A program made the position numbers and the translations under genes. A stretch of 60,389 nucleotides of DNA from Phoronis australis (Eukaryota > Phoronida > Phoronidae), in the NCBI GenBank assembly GCA_002633005.1, contig NMRA01000199.1, forward strand, positions 26,505-86,893. Direction: 5' to 3'. Below the pieces are notes generated by a model. It ran no database searches, was not told where the DNA came from, and saw nothing but the letters and a program-made list of their open reading frames with translations. Positions within the stretch are counted from its first letter, which is position 1; every line of letters begins with the position of its first letter. Shown here one piece after another: positions 44,396 to 58,259 of the stretch.

Positions 44396-45692
44396 GCATT
44401 GCCGGGATCGAAGAATAAGAAGGCCATGTTTAAGAGTATTGATGTTGTGATACCTCGTTTAGGAGTTGGAGACGTCCCTTCTTGCTCCTCCAAGTTCATC
44501 TGTTAGAGTCCGTCTTTTCAACATAAACTTGACCAGTAGTAGACTCCATGTTATCGTCAAATTGAACAAACGTGTTGAAGCTCTAGCATAATGCTTAACA
44601 CTTTTGTTTTAAATGATTTTTTCAACGATGTGTACAGTAGATCGGGGCCCAGGACTCTGAGCTTGACCGTATTTTTAAAGTTTGACTGTTGGGATGGGCT
44701 GACGTTCGTAAGTTATTGTACAACACTAAAGCATTGATAAGTAACGTTACCGTGTGCCCTGTGGCTACAGAAACATTGATCACGATATTTTCAACGAAAC
44801 ATTTTGACGAAAAAAAGGAAAAGCTTGCCAAGTGTTAGCAATGGTGTTTTGATCGGTATAATCGTCTCATAATCGCAAAAGTTACGATTGCATGGTCACT
44901 GCAATTCTTAGTTACAGTCAGAGGTGCAATAAATATGTGATCAGAGACGGTGGAAGGCGATAAAAAGACGTAATTGCAATATTGAAAGTGTTTCTCTGTC
45001 CTCACAGGGGAAAGTGAAATACTCTGTACTAGACGTCTTGAGAAGGTACTTTCGTCAGGAATTGTTTAAAACATATTTTTGACGAGCTTCCACGTTCCAT
45101 GACTTTTTTACATGTTGGGATAAACTGCATGTAAACTTCGATCAGTTTTACGTTAGTAACAATTGCTTCATGCGATTGCATCACAGCCTTCGCCAATTTG
45201 TTTAATTGAAGCTGCACTTTGTAAAGTGTAGCTACCTAAAACGGAAATCGAATTAGGCATTTACTGTCACCAAAATGGTCTGATATTCCTTACCAACAGG
45301 GAGATTGAACCCATCAGCGACTCACGATAACACTTTGGGTTATTTGTGGTTGGCTAACAATAAAATTGAAAGTGACGCAAGTATGCATTGACTTTGACTT
45401 GAGTTGTTTTATTGGAAACAGAACCATACAACGGGGAGGAAAATTAAGAGACTCATTTAATGAGAGTAAAATGCCTGAGTCGAGTTTATTTTTAGCCAAA
45501 TAAACACGATGACGTGCAACTTTAAAGCACCTACTCGTATCTTTTTTCGCAAATGGAAATTAAAGACACTTCGTTTTAATATCAGACTTGATTTGATAAA
45601 ACTGCCTCCGTTTTGTTAACCTCAGAACATTTATAGTCAGCGCGACAATTGCATTTTCTGTTGAAGATGTCGACAGTAAATCGTCTGCAGAG
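44396..45692. other. 5' flank of the SV2-like gene
   Basis: No coding sequence is recognised. An acceptor-like TATAGTCAG ends at about 45643, so exon 1 could begin there after an upstream noncoding exon; otherwise this stretch contains the 5' UTR and promoter. Confidence 0.4.
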
Positions 45693-45912
45693 ATGGATGA
45701 CGAAAGATTTAAAAAGGAGCGACATGACATCCTCAGTCAGTCACACGACACAGCAATGAACACCATTGGGTTTGGACGATTTCAATGGTTCGTCTTCGTC
45801 GTAATTGGATTGGCTATGATGGCGGACATGGCAGAGATCTTCCTAACTGCCTTCGTCATGTCGAGTGCGGCGCGTGAACTCTGCATGGACAGTGAAAAGC
45901 AGGGACTTCTGG
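45693..45912 (+). CDS. SV2-like exon 1: N-terminus and TM1
   Basis: Starts MDDERFKKERHD. An in-frame TAA lies about 30 codons upstream with no intervening ATG, and the context GCAGAGATGG is favourable. Codes for the cytosolic N-terminus, TM1 and the first luminal turn, ending one base into a Gly codon at GTAATT. Confidence 0.88.
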
Positions 45913-48900
45913 GTAATTATCAATATTCATTTTCGTACCCTGGCATTTTGTTCAAGAATTTAAGTGTGAGTTAATTAAAAGAAGCATCCCACAGAGTGGA
46001 GTGTTGAAACGATATGCTTATCGGTATTAATAAAGCTCAATGCCAAAAGCAAGATTGCTCGCTCAACACCCAGGTGACTACAAATTTTGCTTCATAAATC
46101 AATCTCTCTCCTACACTCTCATGCATGTCAAGTGATAATCCTGCTAGTCCACGTTATTCGACATGAGAATGAATTTCCCTTGGATTTGTTTCATAATATT
46201 CTAGTATTGATTAATATAGCGGACGTTAATTTTAAATATGATCCTGGTGCTTCAACGACCGTGTCTACGAAATAGAAAAATACACAGGCATTTTAATCTT
46301 TATTGGAACATCCAGAAGAAGAATGGTGACCTTTATAATCAAGGCAGTTCGTGCTTTCTCACCACTCGCCTATAATAACTATTTTAAATGAAAAGTGATA
46401 CGATAACATTTGTCATTTTAAAGCCGATATTTTTTATGTGGCATTGCGAGTTGCAAAGCTTTTATAAAACATTTAAACAACCAAGTGAAGCGCGATCAAT
46501 CGTTCTCTATTTGTACGACTCAGATCAAAGGGTGAGTAACCTCTTGAAAATCAAATCAAGTACATAATGCGTGTTTGCACTTGCGCAAATAACGAAAGTT
46601 GAATTCTGAATGTGGGACTGAAGACTCGTCTTAACACATTTAGTGATGTGTGACGATTGCAGGGGCGGATCCAGGATTTTGAGTTTGAGGAGGGCAGGGC
46701 AGAGTATTAGACCGTCAGACATTCGCACCCCCAAACTGCCAATGGGAGAATTTTAGGGGGGGGGGGGCATGGTCCCCTTGCCCCCTTCCGCCACTGGATT
46801 AAAGTTATTTGCAAACCACACCAGTGGCACTTTTAAAACATTGCGAATGCAGGCTAAATGAAAATTATGGACCAGATACAGTCACTCTCCCCTGTGGTGT
46901 TTCACTCCATCATTTTCTTCCACACCATTAACAATGAACGATTCTCAGTCCATACATTCGTAACCCCTTCGGGATTTCTACATCTTTCGGTTACAACTCA
47001 ATAGGTTTAATGTTTCCCTGGTGATGAGTCGTCATTTTATGCATTGTTTTTGTAATGTTTATTGAATGATTGCATACGGGCACCTGGATAACTGTTAGCG
47101 GTGTAGTAGACTAAACAAGCATGCTTTTAATCGATTAAATTGCGCACGGTGTCATGAAAACATCGAAACTGTTGCGTCGCTGGAACTGAGACGTTTGATT
47201 CTGAAGGGCTATTCTTTCACGACCTATTTCCCAAGGTATGCCTTTTAAGGCAAAACTCCTTACAAAAGAACGGGATTTCGACACTACAATGGTTTCATTT
47301 TTGCACCTACAAAGATTTATATGTCTTAATATCATCTGTATCTTTTAAATTTCGGTTACAATAGATGTATTCTCTTCTCGCATTATTTCAGGCTACTCAT
47401 GGATAAAACAAAAATTCACCTGCCCAATCCTACGAAAGGGTTAGCCTGATGAAAGTAACTCCTACGAAGAGGTGTTTTTTTATGAATGGTTTTCCCTACA
47501 AAGTCATTTCTCGTGTTCACTTCGTAATGGGTGGGTATTGTAATCTGCCCGCTTCACTACTCTGGTAAAAATGCAGTCGAATACCTCCGTCTGTAAGATA
47601 CAGTACAGTATGCGAAGTTCTATTAGGTTGCAACGCCGATGACTTGCGTACGAGATAAAATATTTGTGCTCGGCCGTAGTTGTCCCACTGAACTACTGTG
47701 TGCTTTTTTCGTGCTAGAATACATTTCAGTTTTCTGGTTATCTCACCGCTGTTTGCTTTGAATCTGCACTAAGTTCCTTTAGGCCGCTTTGGTACGTCGT
47801 ATTTGTAGAATAAAGCTGACAAAATGAGAGCAGCCAAGCGAGCCATTGATTTTTTTGCTGAGAGCATTATTTCTACACTCTTGCATAGATGTCGTGTGAA
47901 TACAAATTTACTTCGCTTGTCTGGTGACGAAGGTAGAGTCTAGATTCACTAACAAAATGTTGGTCTTACTGCTTTTGCCGCCCTAAAAGCCCGTTGGAAT
48001 CGGATCGGTTTTCTCGCTAACACTACAGTAAAATCATATGTACACCTATTGGTTCCTTGAAGATCTTTTCCGCGGCAGTTGATGGACTGCTCATATATAA
48101 ACATGCATAGTACATGATTTGGGTGTACCTATGGACATCAAAAAGCTTTTGTGTGGCATCTCTTCAAACGCCTTTTGAAAATCTATAAAACAATAAAGCC
48201 TTCCACCACGTGCGTGCTTAATGTTTCCGAGCAGGGAAAGTAAACGTAGTTAATTCGATATATCGTTAAATACAGTTGTAACCATTTCTAAAGCCGGTTT
48301 AGTTTCCATAAAGCAAGTTATTGTGTTCAGCTCATGAGGTAAGATAGATACTTGGGTCAGATCTTTCCGATAACAGGAGACGGGGTACGGTTTTTATATG
48401 ATCTCAACATTAATATAACCATATAATGTATAAATAACGTGCCGGCTATTGCATCGCACCAAGCTTGAGAGCATTTCACTTTGTAATCTTTTGTCAAATA
48501 ATCTTGTCGGAACAGAGCTAATCAAGTGACACTTGTGCTTAAATAGTTCAAACACCATAAATTACTCCGACGGTTTTGCCATTTGACACATTTTCAATCG
48601 TCTCCTCTGACCTTGAAGCTTTTATTCCACCTCGTCTGTTGCGGTGTTCTTAACGTCATCGTCAGTGACTTAGCGGGTTAAATATTCCATCCATAAGGTG
48701 ATATACCAAATCGCGAGAAAAAGATTTCGCCAAACCTCAAAAATCCTTTGCATTGGAATTGAATTATAGACTTTTTAAGCACAGTAAATGAATTATCGAT
48801 GTAAATATTAGCTAGAAAGTAGTACTAACACTCCGACATTTGGGCCAAATACAGTGTATTGACTGTGAAGAGCGAGTGGAGAATGTACTCCTAACTATAC

Positions 48901-51900
48901 TCAGTGTGTTTGGTTTTGCCGCTCTTTAAATTATTCACATAAATATGGTATCTGTCACAGGAATAATGGTGATGGCCGGAATGATGGTGGGGGCGGTGAA
49001 GACTGCGAAGAGCTAGTGGAGATTTACTCCAAACTATACTCAGTGTGTTTGGTTTTGCCGCTCTTTAAATCATTCACATAAATATGGTATCTGTCACAGG
49101 AATAATGGTGATGGCCGGAATGATGGTGGGGGCGGTGACCTTTGGCGTGATGGCTGATCTGGTTGGAAGACGCCCAATGTTGATCTCTGGTCTGTTGTGT
49201 GCTTTGGTAATGGCGATCGTATCTGCCTTCACTCACCTTTATGGGTTGTTTTTGACCTGCCGAACTATAGTAGGGATTAAGTAAGTATATAAGCCCAAAG
49301 GCTGTGATAATCAACGTTGTTATGGTTGGATGATTTTTGGCAGTTGTAGTCATATATTGTTAAAAAGAATGACCATTAAATTGCAAAATTTTATGTGACC
49401 AAATATCCACAAAGCTATTAATTTTAATTCAGTAGAAATATTTATGTTCTGGTAGTACTGAGATAACTTGTAGAATTTATTTTTTAAATTAGCAGTCTAT
49501 CATTAATTTGTCACGTGGCCATGTTTTTAAGTAAAATTTATCAAAAAAAAGAAAATGGTACATTGATAGCAAAACAACTGTACCAGTAGCATGGCCAAAT
49601 ATCATCTGATATTATATGTATTCCAGATGTAATCGCTTAAATACTGTCGCAGTTTCCTAAATTATCATTTCATTTCGGTTTTACGCATGTTTTTACAAAA
49701 ATACTAAGTCTTATTTTTAAGTTCCCTCACGCAAAAGTGGAATAATTCAAAAACATTTCCTTCCTAACGGGGTTTTGACAGTTCCATGTGGACCTGATGA
49801 GTCTTTTCTAAGATACGTTGTGAAATTGGTCAAGTTTAGACATTTTTTTTTCTAACTAACTTTCAAGTGAGAATTATTTCAATATCATGTACAGTTCACA
49901 AAACCAGCCAAATCTTTTAATTCGTCTTACTACTTAGAACACCCGTCTTTTTGCGTATACTGGAGGCCTAATATACAGTAGGAGTAATGAGTATTCTCGA
50001 TACTACACTTGGGAAAATTTGTTACAGTGTAGGCGGATTGTTGTCCTTGTGGGGTCCGTACATGGTCGAGTTGGTACCTCGGCATCGTAGAGGCGTGCAC
50101 TTGACTTTTGCTCTCTTCATGTGGTTGACAGGTGCTGTATACGCCTGCGCAATGGCGTGGATAATTATTCCGAATCCAGGTACTTTTGTAATAATCTATA
50201 GTATCGAAGTATTTACTAAGATCACAAAAATAGTACCAGTTTTCAGTAAAGGTAGAGTAGGACCTTATGGACTAGTTTGTGTATATAGTTAAATATCTAC
50301 AAAACTATAGACTTCCATTTATTCTGCATGTAGAAAGTCTGTATATTTTAATTTTTGAATTTATGGCCAATCTGTCATTAATCAGGTTTGGTGATTATGT
50401 CTTTTATTGAAATGTACGTCCATAGCAAATCCGCAGTTCACTAACATGTTCAAATATTATTTGATATAAATGTTGAAGATAAAATCTCAGAAAAGATGTA
50501 ATTTTTACAAATTCTAAAATAGGTATTTCGTTTTCGTTAAATGCAACTTTCTATTTTTTTGTTAAATCATAAAGTTCAATGTGAATGATACCTCTTCCCG
50601 AGCGTGAATTTTGAATACTCATCGTTGCATACTTGCAAAGTTGAACTACATTGTATAACAAGGTCTTCGAAATGTGTAACAAAATTGAATTTTAACTTGT
50701 CAGTTTAAGCAATGACCAATTTAAACACATGATCACATCAATCACAAGTAGCTTCCCTATAGAAACAGACAGGAAGTTGTTCTCTGACTTTGTATGTGAC
50801 CATGCTTTTCATTGGGTCGTAAAACCATGTGATTCAGAGATCATTCAATGACAATCATGCTTACTTGATGACCTAAAACGACTTACTGAGTTACCTCATT
50901 ATCATAACCTTAAACAGAATAATCCCAACTGAAAACGTCTATAACTTTGCTAATTCTCAATTTTGAGTTTGGCCACCCTCCAAACAGTGATCAGTGACAG
51001 TCTTAGGTAATTGCGACACATGCATGCTTCTAATATGACTTTGTCACCAGAAATCCATTTATAAGACTTCAAGTTTTGGCCTACTGACAACTCAATAAGA
51101 GACCTTAAATGAGACTCCGACAGACTGTGTGAAAATTGATGTCTAGGTAGACTAAGAACTACAGTTTCAGTGTTTCTTAAAATATGTATGTTTACTTGCA
51201 GTTAGGGCAGCAAGCAGTCAAAAGAATAATAATGACGTGTCTCGCTCTCACATCGTGAGTTTTCGATAAAACTTTTAATCAGGGACGATGCACTTTTTAG
51301 TGGATTTCCAACATACACTGTACCATGTGGGCCAATAGGGATTCTGTTTTTTGTGTTTTCTCGTTGTTCCTGTTATGTTTATGAATACCAGAATATTAGT
51401 TTGACAATTTTGTCTTGACCTGCCAAACTGAGACCACTATATGAACAGCTGTTTTATAGACAATGCGTGAGTTGTCAATTCTTCAATTACGAATACACTA
51501 ACTATTGTTTAGTAAAATCTATTTATTTACATCTCCAGATCTTTCCAGCCACATTCACAGTGGGTTTGTCTTGAGTTCTTGGCGCATATATCTGCTTGTC
51601 TGTGCTCTCCCGATATTGCTGGCTCTTATGGGTGTGTTCTTTGTTCCCGAAACACCGCGCTATTTAATTGAAGTGAGTATCTCTTCAAGTGACTTTTTAT
51701 TTTTAGTGAACACATGACTAGATAGTGTGGAAGGTGAAACTGACCCGTTTAGACCCCATTCACTTCGTTTGCCAAGGCTAGCGCATTGTCTTATTTAGAC
51801 TCTGTGAGATCTTCATTGTAGAATCACATGCAGTATTTTCAGACTAACAATTCATCATGAATATAACATTGGGCTTCCTTAGCAACACCAAGCAACAATT

Positions 51901-54900
51901 TTTGTTTTGATAAATTCCCCTGCTTTCTCGCAACTTGTCTCTTTGCCGAACTATTTTTGAGTGGAGTCACGAAATGTCGATATTCACAAAATGTTTGACA
52001 GTTCTAGGTGAGCGCTCTCGCGAGCAAGACGGCCTCTCCACCGTTTGACTTAAACTTTCGTGGTAAGAGATCATTATGAGAGTATTTTTGGAAGGTGGAG
52101 TAGCCTAGTTTTTATTTTGATTTTTCGCAGAATAAAATACAAAGATGTGCAGCTGTAAACCTAAGTTGCACTTGCGGTCAAAAGTAATAGTACACACCCG
52201 CATGTTTTTCGCATAGAATACGTAAACCTTTAGAACTAACCGTTGCATGTGGTAAACTAAGGTGAATAATAGCGTCTCTCTCTTTTATTGCCACATGGTA
52301 CTTGCTTCAAATCTGCCAGTGACGAGGCATGTTCTCTTCCACTGTGAGGCAGTACACATGAGAGGAAAACTGAACTTCGTTTTTGCGCAAAATTAGGCAG
52401 TTGAAACGATAAAATATATTACAAGTAAGATTTATGAATCGTCTTACTCGCCATATGTTGGTGACATCACGTGATATGTAAAGTCTGAAAAGATTATATA
52501 TCCCGACCGGAGCTCGAACCCGGGATATTTTGTTAATCGTGCAGACGCTCTGTGCGCAGCTATATGAAACAGTCCCAAAAAGGAACGCAACTTCGTTCCC
52601 TAAATGTAGTGCATATTTGTGAACTTGTGAAAAGACTGATTGTTATTTCTTATGCTCTTTGGGTATAATTACTAAGTCAATTTAGGCTTTGATAGAAATC
52701 GAGAGTGAAATCTACCTTAAATTCTCATTATTATTGAAAATAAATAGGGATCTTTTCATGCAACGCCTCTAATTTAAGGACTTAGTCCCTAATTATTTTA
52801 ACTGAATTAAGGTCAGTTTTTAGTTTTATATTAGAAAATGCCAATAGTCAGAGAGGATCGAGCTCATAAAATTATAGAAAAAATACTACAACTATGAGTA
52901 TAGAACGAAACAAATACGTAAAGATTTAGAGAACTTGGTTGAATCCCTATTTGGGACTCTTTCATGCAACCGGGCACAGGTCCCCTGAACTATTGGGTCA
53001 GGTGATTACAGAAACCTAATCAGACTCTATACGTTGCCAGTTCTTATACTGACATGTGTGTCATTGAATGTCACTTTCTTTACCTTAGGATGGCCAAGTA
53101 ATGGAAGCTTTAAAAGTGTACCAACGAATGTACCTACAAAACCATCCAGATGAAACTCAGGTAGGCGTTTTGTAATGCACGGGATAAATTGACAAACTAG
53201 CATTTTTTAGATTTATCTTAGCCCTGATGTAGATAACTCAAATTTTCAAAAAATAATCTCACGATTTCAATGAAATAAGCAAGCTGAGACAAGATACGTA
53301 GTACATCGAGGCTAGACTGGCGTCACTTGCAAATGGATTGCATGTCCGGTGTGTACCGCTCTAGCGAGTGTTTTTTTTTTCACCCTCACCGAGATCGTAC
53401 TTTATGGGATCAAAAGTCGACTTTTGGTGCTTTAAGGGTTTGCATATTAGAGTGTATTCAATAAGCTTCAGAATGCTTCCATGATCTTTCATAGTGTTCT
53501 AAGTTAAAATGAATAGTCCAAGTCAAGGGTTGATGGTTGAATTTTAAGTCAATCGACGGTTTAATTTATAGAAAAAGACTTGTCCAAAAGGACGATTTTC
53601 AGCTCTCTGTCATACAAACACGTTATCTTTAATATCATGCTAAGTGTCTAAAAGGGTGGGATGTCTCATGTTGTAGACATGTACGTAACGAAGCAGTAGA
53701 GGATATTCTTATTTCTCAACGACAGGGTTAAAATATTGCAGTATCTCTCCAAAAGACTCAGTGAAGTGCCGACATCAACACTATGCATCTGTGCTTAAAG
53801 AAAACCGATTTGCATATTAGGACTTAAGATCAAGTTGCCCGTTGCGCTAATCCCAGAAAGTCGAAAATTTGACAGTTGATACACTGTATATGCGAATGAT
53901 GACTACATTTTATCCCTTGTATAATGTATGCAAATCGATTTTTCAGGTTCCGGATATAAGTATACCCGACATCGCACATCTGAATACAGTTAACAGTACC
54001 GACTGTTGCTCGAGGATACTTGCAGGCTTGTCGAACGTAGGTGTTGTTATAGTAATACAATCGCTTCACATATATTATGCATGCATGTACAGTACAATTC
54101 TTTCTCATATCCTTGGTTCCATCAACTTGTCAACTGTTATATTTCTCTTGCATAATTGATGGGTTTCCCTTCACGAGCTATCTAAACTCACAAACGCACG
54201 TTTGTTTTCGCTAAAAATTTCGCTGGTGACTCATACGCGACTTATTATAGTTAATATCAATGTCAATTTGCACAAAAAGGAAACTCATTAATCCCCACAA
54301 AACGACCGAGTGGTCAACAAAAATTCTCATTTACGGAAACCGTCCGCCAACTTTTGTTTTCTTGGTTACAAAAGGTATTGTATGACATTATTTGAACCAT
54401 CATCATTTTTGTAGATGTGCGTCGTTTGATTTTTCAAAAGTATACCAAATAGACGCACCTAATAATTTGGAATTCGTGTTATCTGGTGGATCAGGATATC
54501 GTTAGGGAGCGCCAAATCGCTTCCCAAGGACAAATGTTCGTTGTAGGCCTGAAAATACCGGTGCCGTTTTTGTATGTATCTCGGCTTAATCCCCTAAATC
54601 TACTTTGCTAGTGTACGTTTGCCTAAATGAAATTCTTTATTTTCAGCACTGCTCGTCAATCCGACAGATTTTCACCAAGGATTATTTTTTACTGACACTC
54701 CTGTTTTCCGCCTGCTGGTTTACTGTCTCATTCGCGTAAGTTTCGTTCATAGATCATAATCTATGATTTCCCGAATTCAAGTGTGAGCTGGATGTATTAT
54801 CAATTCGTAGGTGATTAAATATGAATATGTGGTTTTGGACTTGATAGGGGAGGCTCTGTCTACTTGGTGATACCGTTTTACTCATCACATTGCTAGCTGT

Positions 54901-57900
54901 CAGTAGTCGACCTTGGCCAGGCATGACATGAAGCCAACTATCACGGCACGTTGAGGTCGTGCGCACTCGTGTCTCAGTCATCAAATCGTCAGGATTCTTT
55001 CCTCGTCCATCGTGTTTATGACATCGATGAAAAAGCGACATACAATAACGCATTAATAAGTAAACGATATTTTCATGAGATATATCAGAAACCACATACG
55101 CACGCGTATTCCTGTTGTGGTGTTACGGTGAATATTGACAATTCTCTCCTTGACCCCGACATCTTCATCTCTTTCTCGCTTCCTGCTACCCTCTCGCTAC
55201 CTCCCTGCCTAATACCCACCCTCCCTTTGTATTGATTTCTCACACCGCCTCCCCCCTCCCTCCTTCCCTCTTCCTAACTGTTTCCCTCCTTCCCTTCCAC
55301 ATGCCGTTTACATATCATATGCGATTTTTCCCCGCAAAAATTATAGTTGATTACCCCCTTGCAACTTCCTAGATCCATTTCTTTCCCCCTTCTCTCCCAC
55401 TCACTTCCTCCGTTTCTTCATAAGCTCTCTTCCTCTTTCCTTCCCTGACTCCAAACTTCCTTCCTCACTTCTTACAGTCCCCCCTCTTCCCCTCCGCCAA
55501 TCCCTTCCCCCTCTCTCTCCCCGCTCACTGCCTCCTCTCTCCGTCCCTCCCTCATTCTCTCTATGTCTCTCAATCCAGCAATTTGTTGTGTAATGATTTT
55601 ATTTGCCTTTCAGGACGTATGGTTTAGATATATGGTTCCCACAGTACTTATCCAAGTTGCAACTTAACAACTATCTCGCCATGGAAAACAAAACGGTGAA
55701 CGTTTCATTGTCTAATGCAGTGTTCACAGGGCTTCTAGATAACATAGAATATAGGAACGCTCGTTTCGAGAACGTTTCCTTTCGACAACTTAAACTCAGG
55801 CACGTTACCTTCGTCGATTCCACTTTCAACAGCTGTACGTTTTACGAAATAACAAGTCTGCAGACTCGATTCATCAACACCTCTTTGGTGAACACTTCTT
55901 TTAACAACACGGACCTATTCAAGTACAAATTTCATCAAGTGGACATCAGAAACTCTCAATTTTTCCACACACGGACAGAGTGCATGGTGGATTTTGAGAT
56001 TAATGTTGACATAGCGAAAGGATATTTTGAAACGTTGATTGGCCAGTTAGCCAATTATCCTGGCGTTTTAATATCTGCTATATTAATGGATAAAGTCGGT
56101 CGGAAGAAATGCACAGGTGAGTTTCATTTGCTTATAACTGAATTATTCGTTGACTATATTCACCACCATTACCCCCATCACCACCACCAGCCTCGATGTG
56201 GTGTCTCATTACAAATACGTTGGACTGTCACTGTTTATGACAATTATTCATCGTTCTCATCGACCATCTTCGCACTGTCACCACTATCGAATTATTATCA
56301 TCGTCATCATCGTCGTCAAAATCTTCCCCATAATCATCCCCTCGACCTACTTTCATGTAGCTATGGCAACCTGACCATGCACCTCTGTCGCAGCCACTAG
56401 CCCTACCATGACTATTCCCACCGCTATGTACCTCTTCCGTAATATCACTTTCATGTATAACACTGCCATGATTATTCCCACCGCTATTTACCTCTACCAC
56501 AATCATTTACTTGCAATGCATTACACTACTATGAATATTTCCACCCCTATGTAACCTCTAACACAACCACTTACATGCATAACACTACCACGACCATTCA
56601 CACCGCTCTGTACATCTACCACAACTACTGTTTCGTGTTCTACCGTTCAGCACCACTACTAACACCACACCAACCATCCCGCCTTCTCAACAAAAGATCA
56701 AACTACACATTATAGAAGTTAACACTACACAACGATCATGGTCCAAGACCAATGCAATGGGGTAACAGCAGTGGCCGATTTAGGGGGGGGGGGCAAGGGG
56801 GCCATGGCCCCCCTAAAATTCTACCAGATATCATTTGAAAGTTCGGGTGCTAATTGCTGACTAGTACATGCACGCAACCAGGGGGGATCGGGGGGTGAAG
56901 AAACACTGCATAGGCCCTGAAAAAACCCCGTTCGCCGTTTTTTTAATTTTTTTTAGTTAAAAGGTTCGCAAACCCAAAAATTCGAGATCCTTGCATCCCT
57001 ATATTTTTGGTTTTAGGGCTGGGCACGCGTATCTGCCGAAATTCTGGTTATTCCTGTGCCCTGGCCCCCCTAACTCAAAATCCTGGATCCGCCCCTGTAA
57101 CATGAGATGGTGTAATAACGTTACTTGGCGATCCGTTACTTGGGAATTAATTGATGGTGATTCAAATTTAATTACAAGGGCCTCAAGGGTTTTTAGTATG
57201 TGTACATGTAGATCTCGTTCAAAATAATGAATGGTCGAGTTATCCAATATATCTTAGTCTTGTGTATTCAACGAAACATATTGATTTTAAATATGAATTG
57301 AAGTTAATTGCAATAACTGATGAGCATGACAAAACATGAATGCATATATATGAAAATATGTTTACATGTAGTTCGAAATTTATGAGGGACGCTGGATATT
57401 GCTACTATATTTATTGGAATTTTGATGTTAAAAATCGGGGCCCAGTATTTGGCTTTTCATTTACAATCAACGTAATTGCATTGCGGAATAATAAAACAGA
57501 GTAGGAATGTGACCATAGGCCTACACGTAGCATGTGCAAACTGCGTACACATTATAGGCTACGTGTAACGTACACGGATTATACATACCCCGGTACTCCT
57601 AATCACAAACAAACGTAATATTGTGTCTTCTCGTATTGAGATTTTGGGAAGATACCCGATCAATTCCAATATTTATCAATCCCTTGTTCTTAACGTTTTT
57701 CGATATGAGAAAAAAACAAAAAAGATGTCATTTAGCATTTCCCACATAGAACATTTTGTCCGCAAAAAGGTGGATTTTCGTTAGACCCGGCCAGCTTGGC
57801 ATTTGACCTCTCATTTTTATTTTGACCATCAATTTGACCCTGCATCCATAAAATAATACCAGAAATGGACCACGCGTCCCACAAAATATTAGATATGACA

Positions 57901-58202
57901 AACAGTAGGATGATATAAACCATCGTGTTCAGAAGATGGAAAGTGGTCGAAATTCAACATGGCAGATGTCGCATCATTTATGAAAATTGCACAAGACTGC
58001 ACAAAGTACAACCAATTTAATTTTTTTCTCTTAACCAAATATACTAAATTTCCCAAAGAAACCTTTGCAGTAAACGACATTGCAGAGTCAACCGTATGGC
58101 AACTAGACTACCACCTTAGATCGACATTTTCATCACCATCATCATCATCACCATCATCATCATCACCATCACCATCACCATCATCATCATCATCATCATC
58201 CC

Positions 58203-58259
<57 letters not shown>

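Noticed and set aside
52498-52566. Intact tRNA gene
   Set aside because: The B box and T-arm are good, but no acceptor stem or anticodon arm can be folded.
56117-56400. ORF extension of SV2-like exon 8 by 94 codons
   Set aside because: A GTGAGT donor at 56117 joins in phase to exon 9. The extension is His/Ser-rich low-complexity intron sequence.
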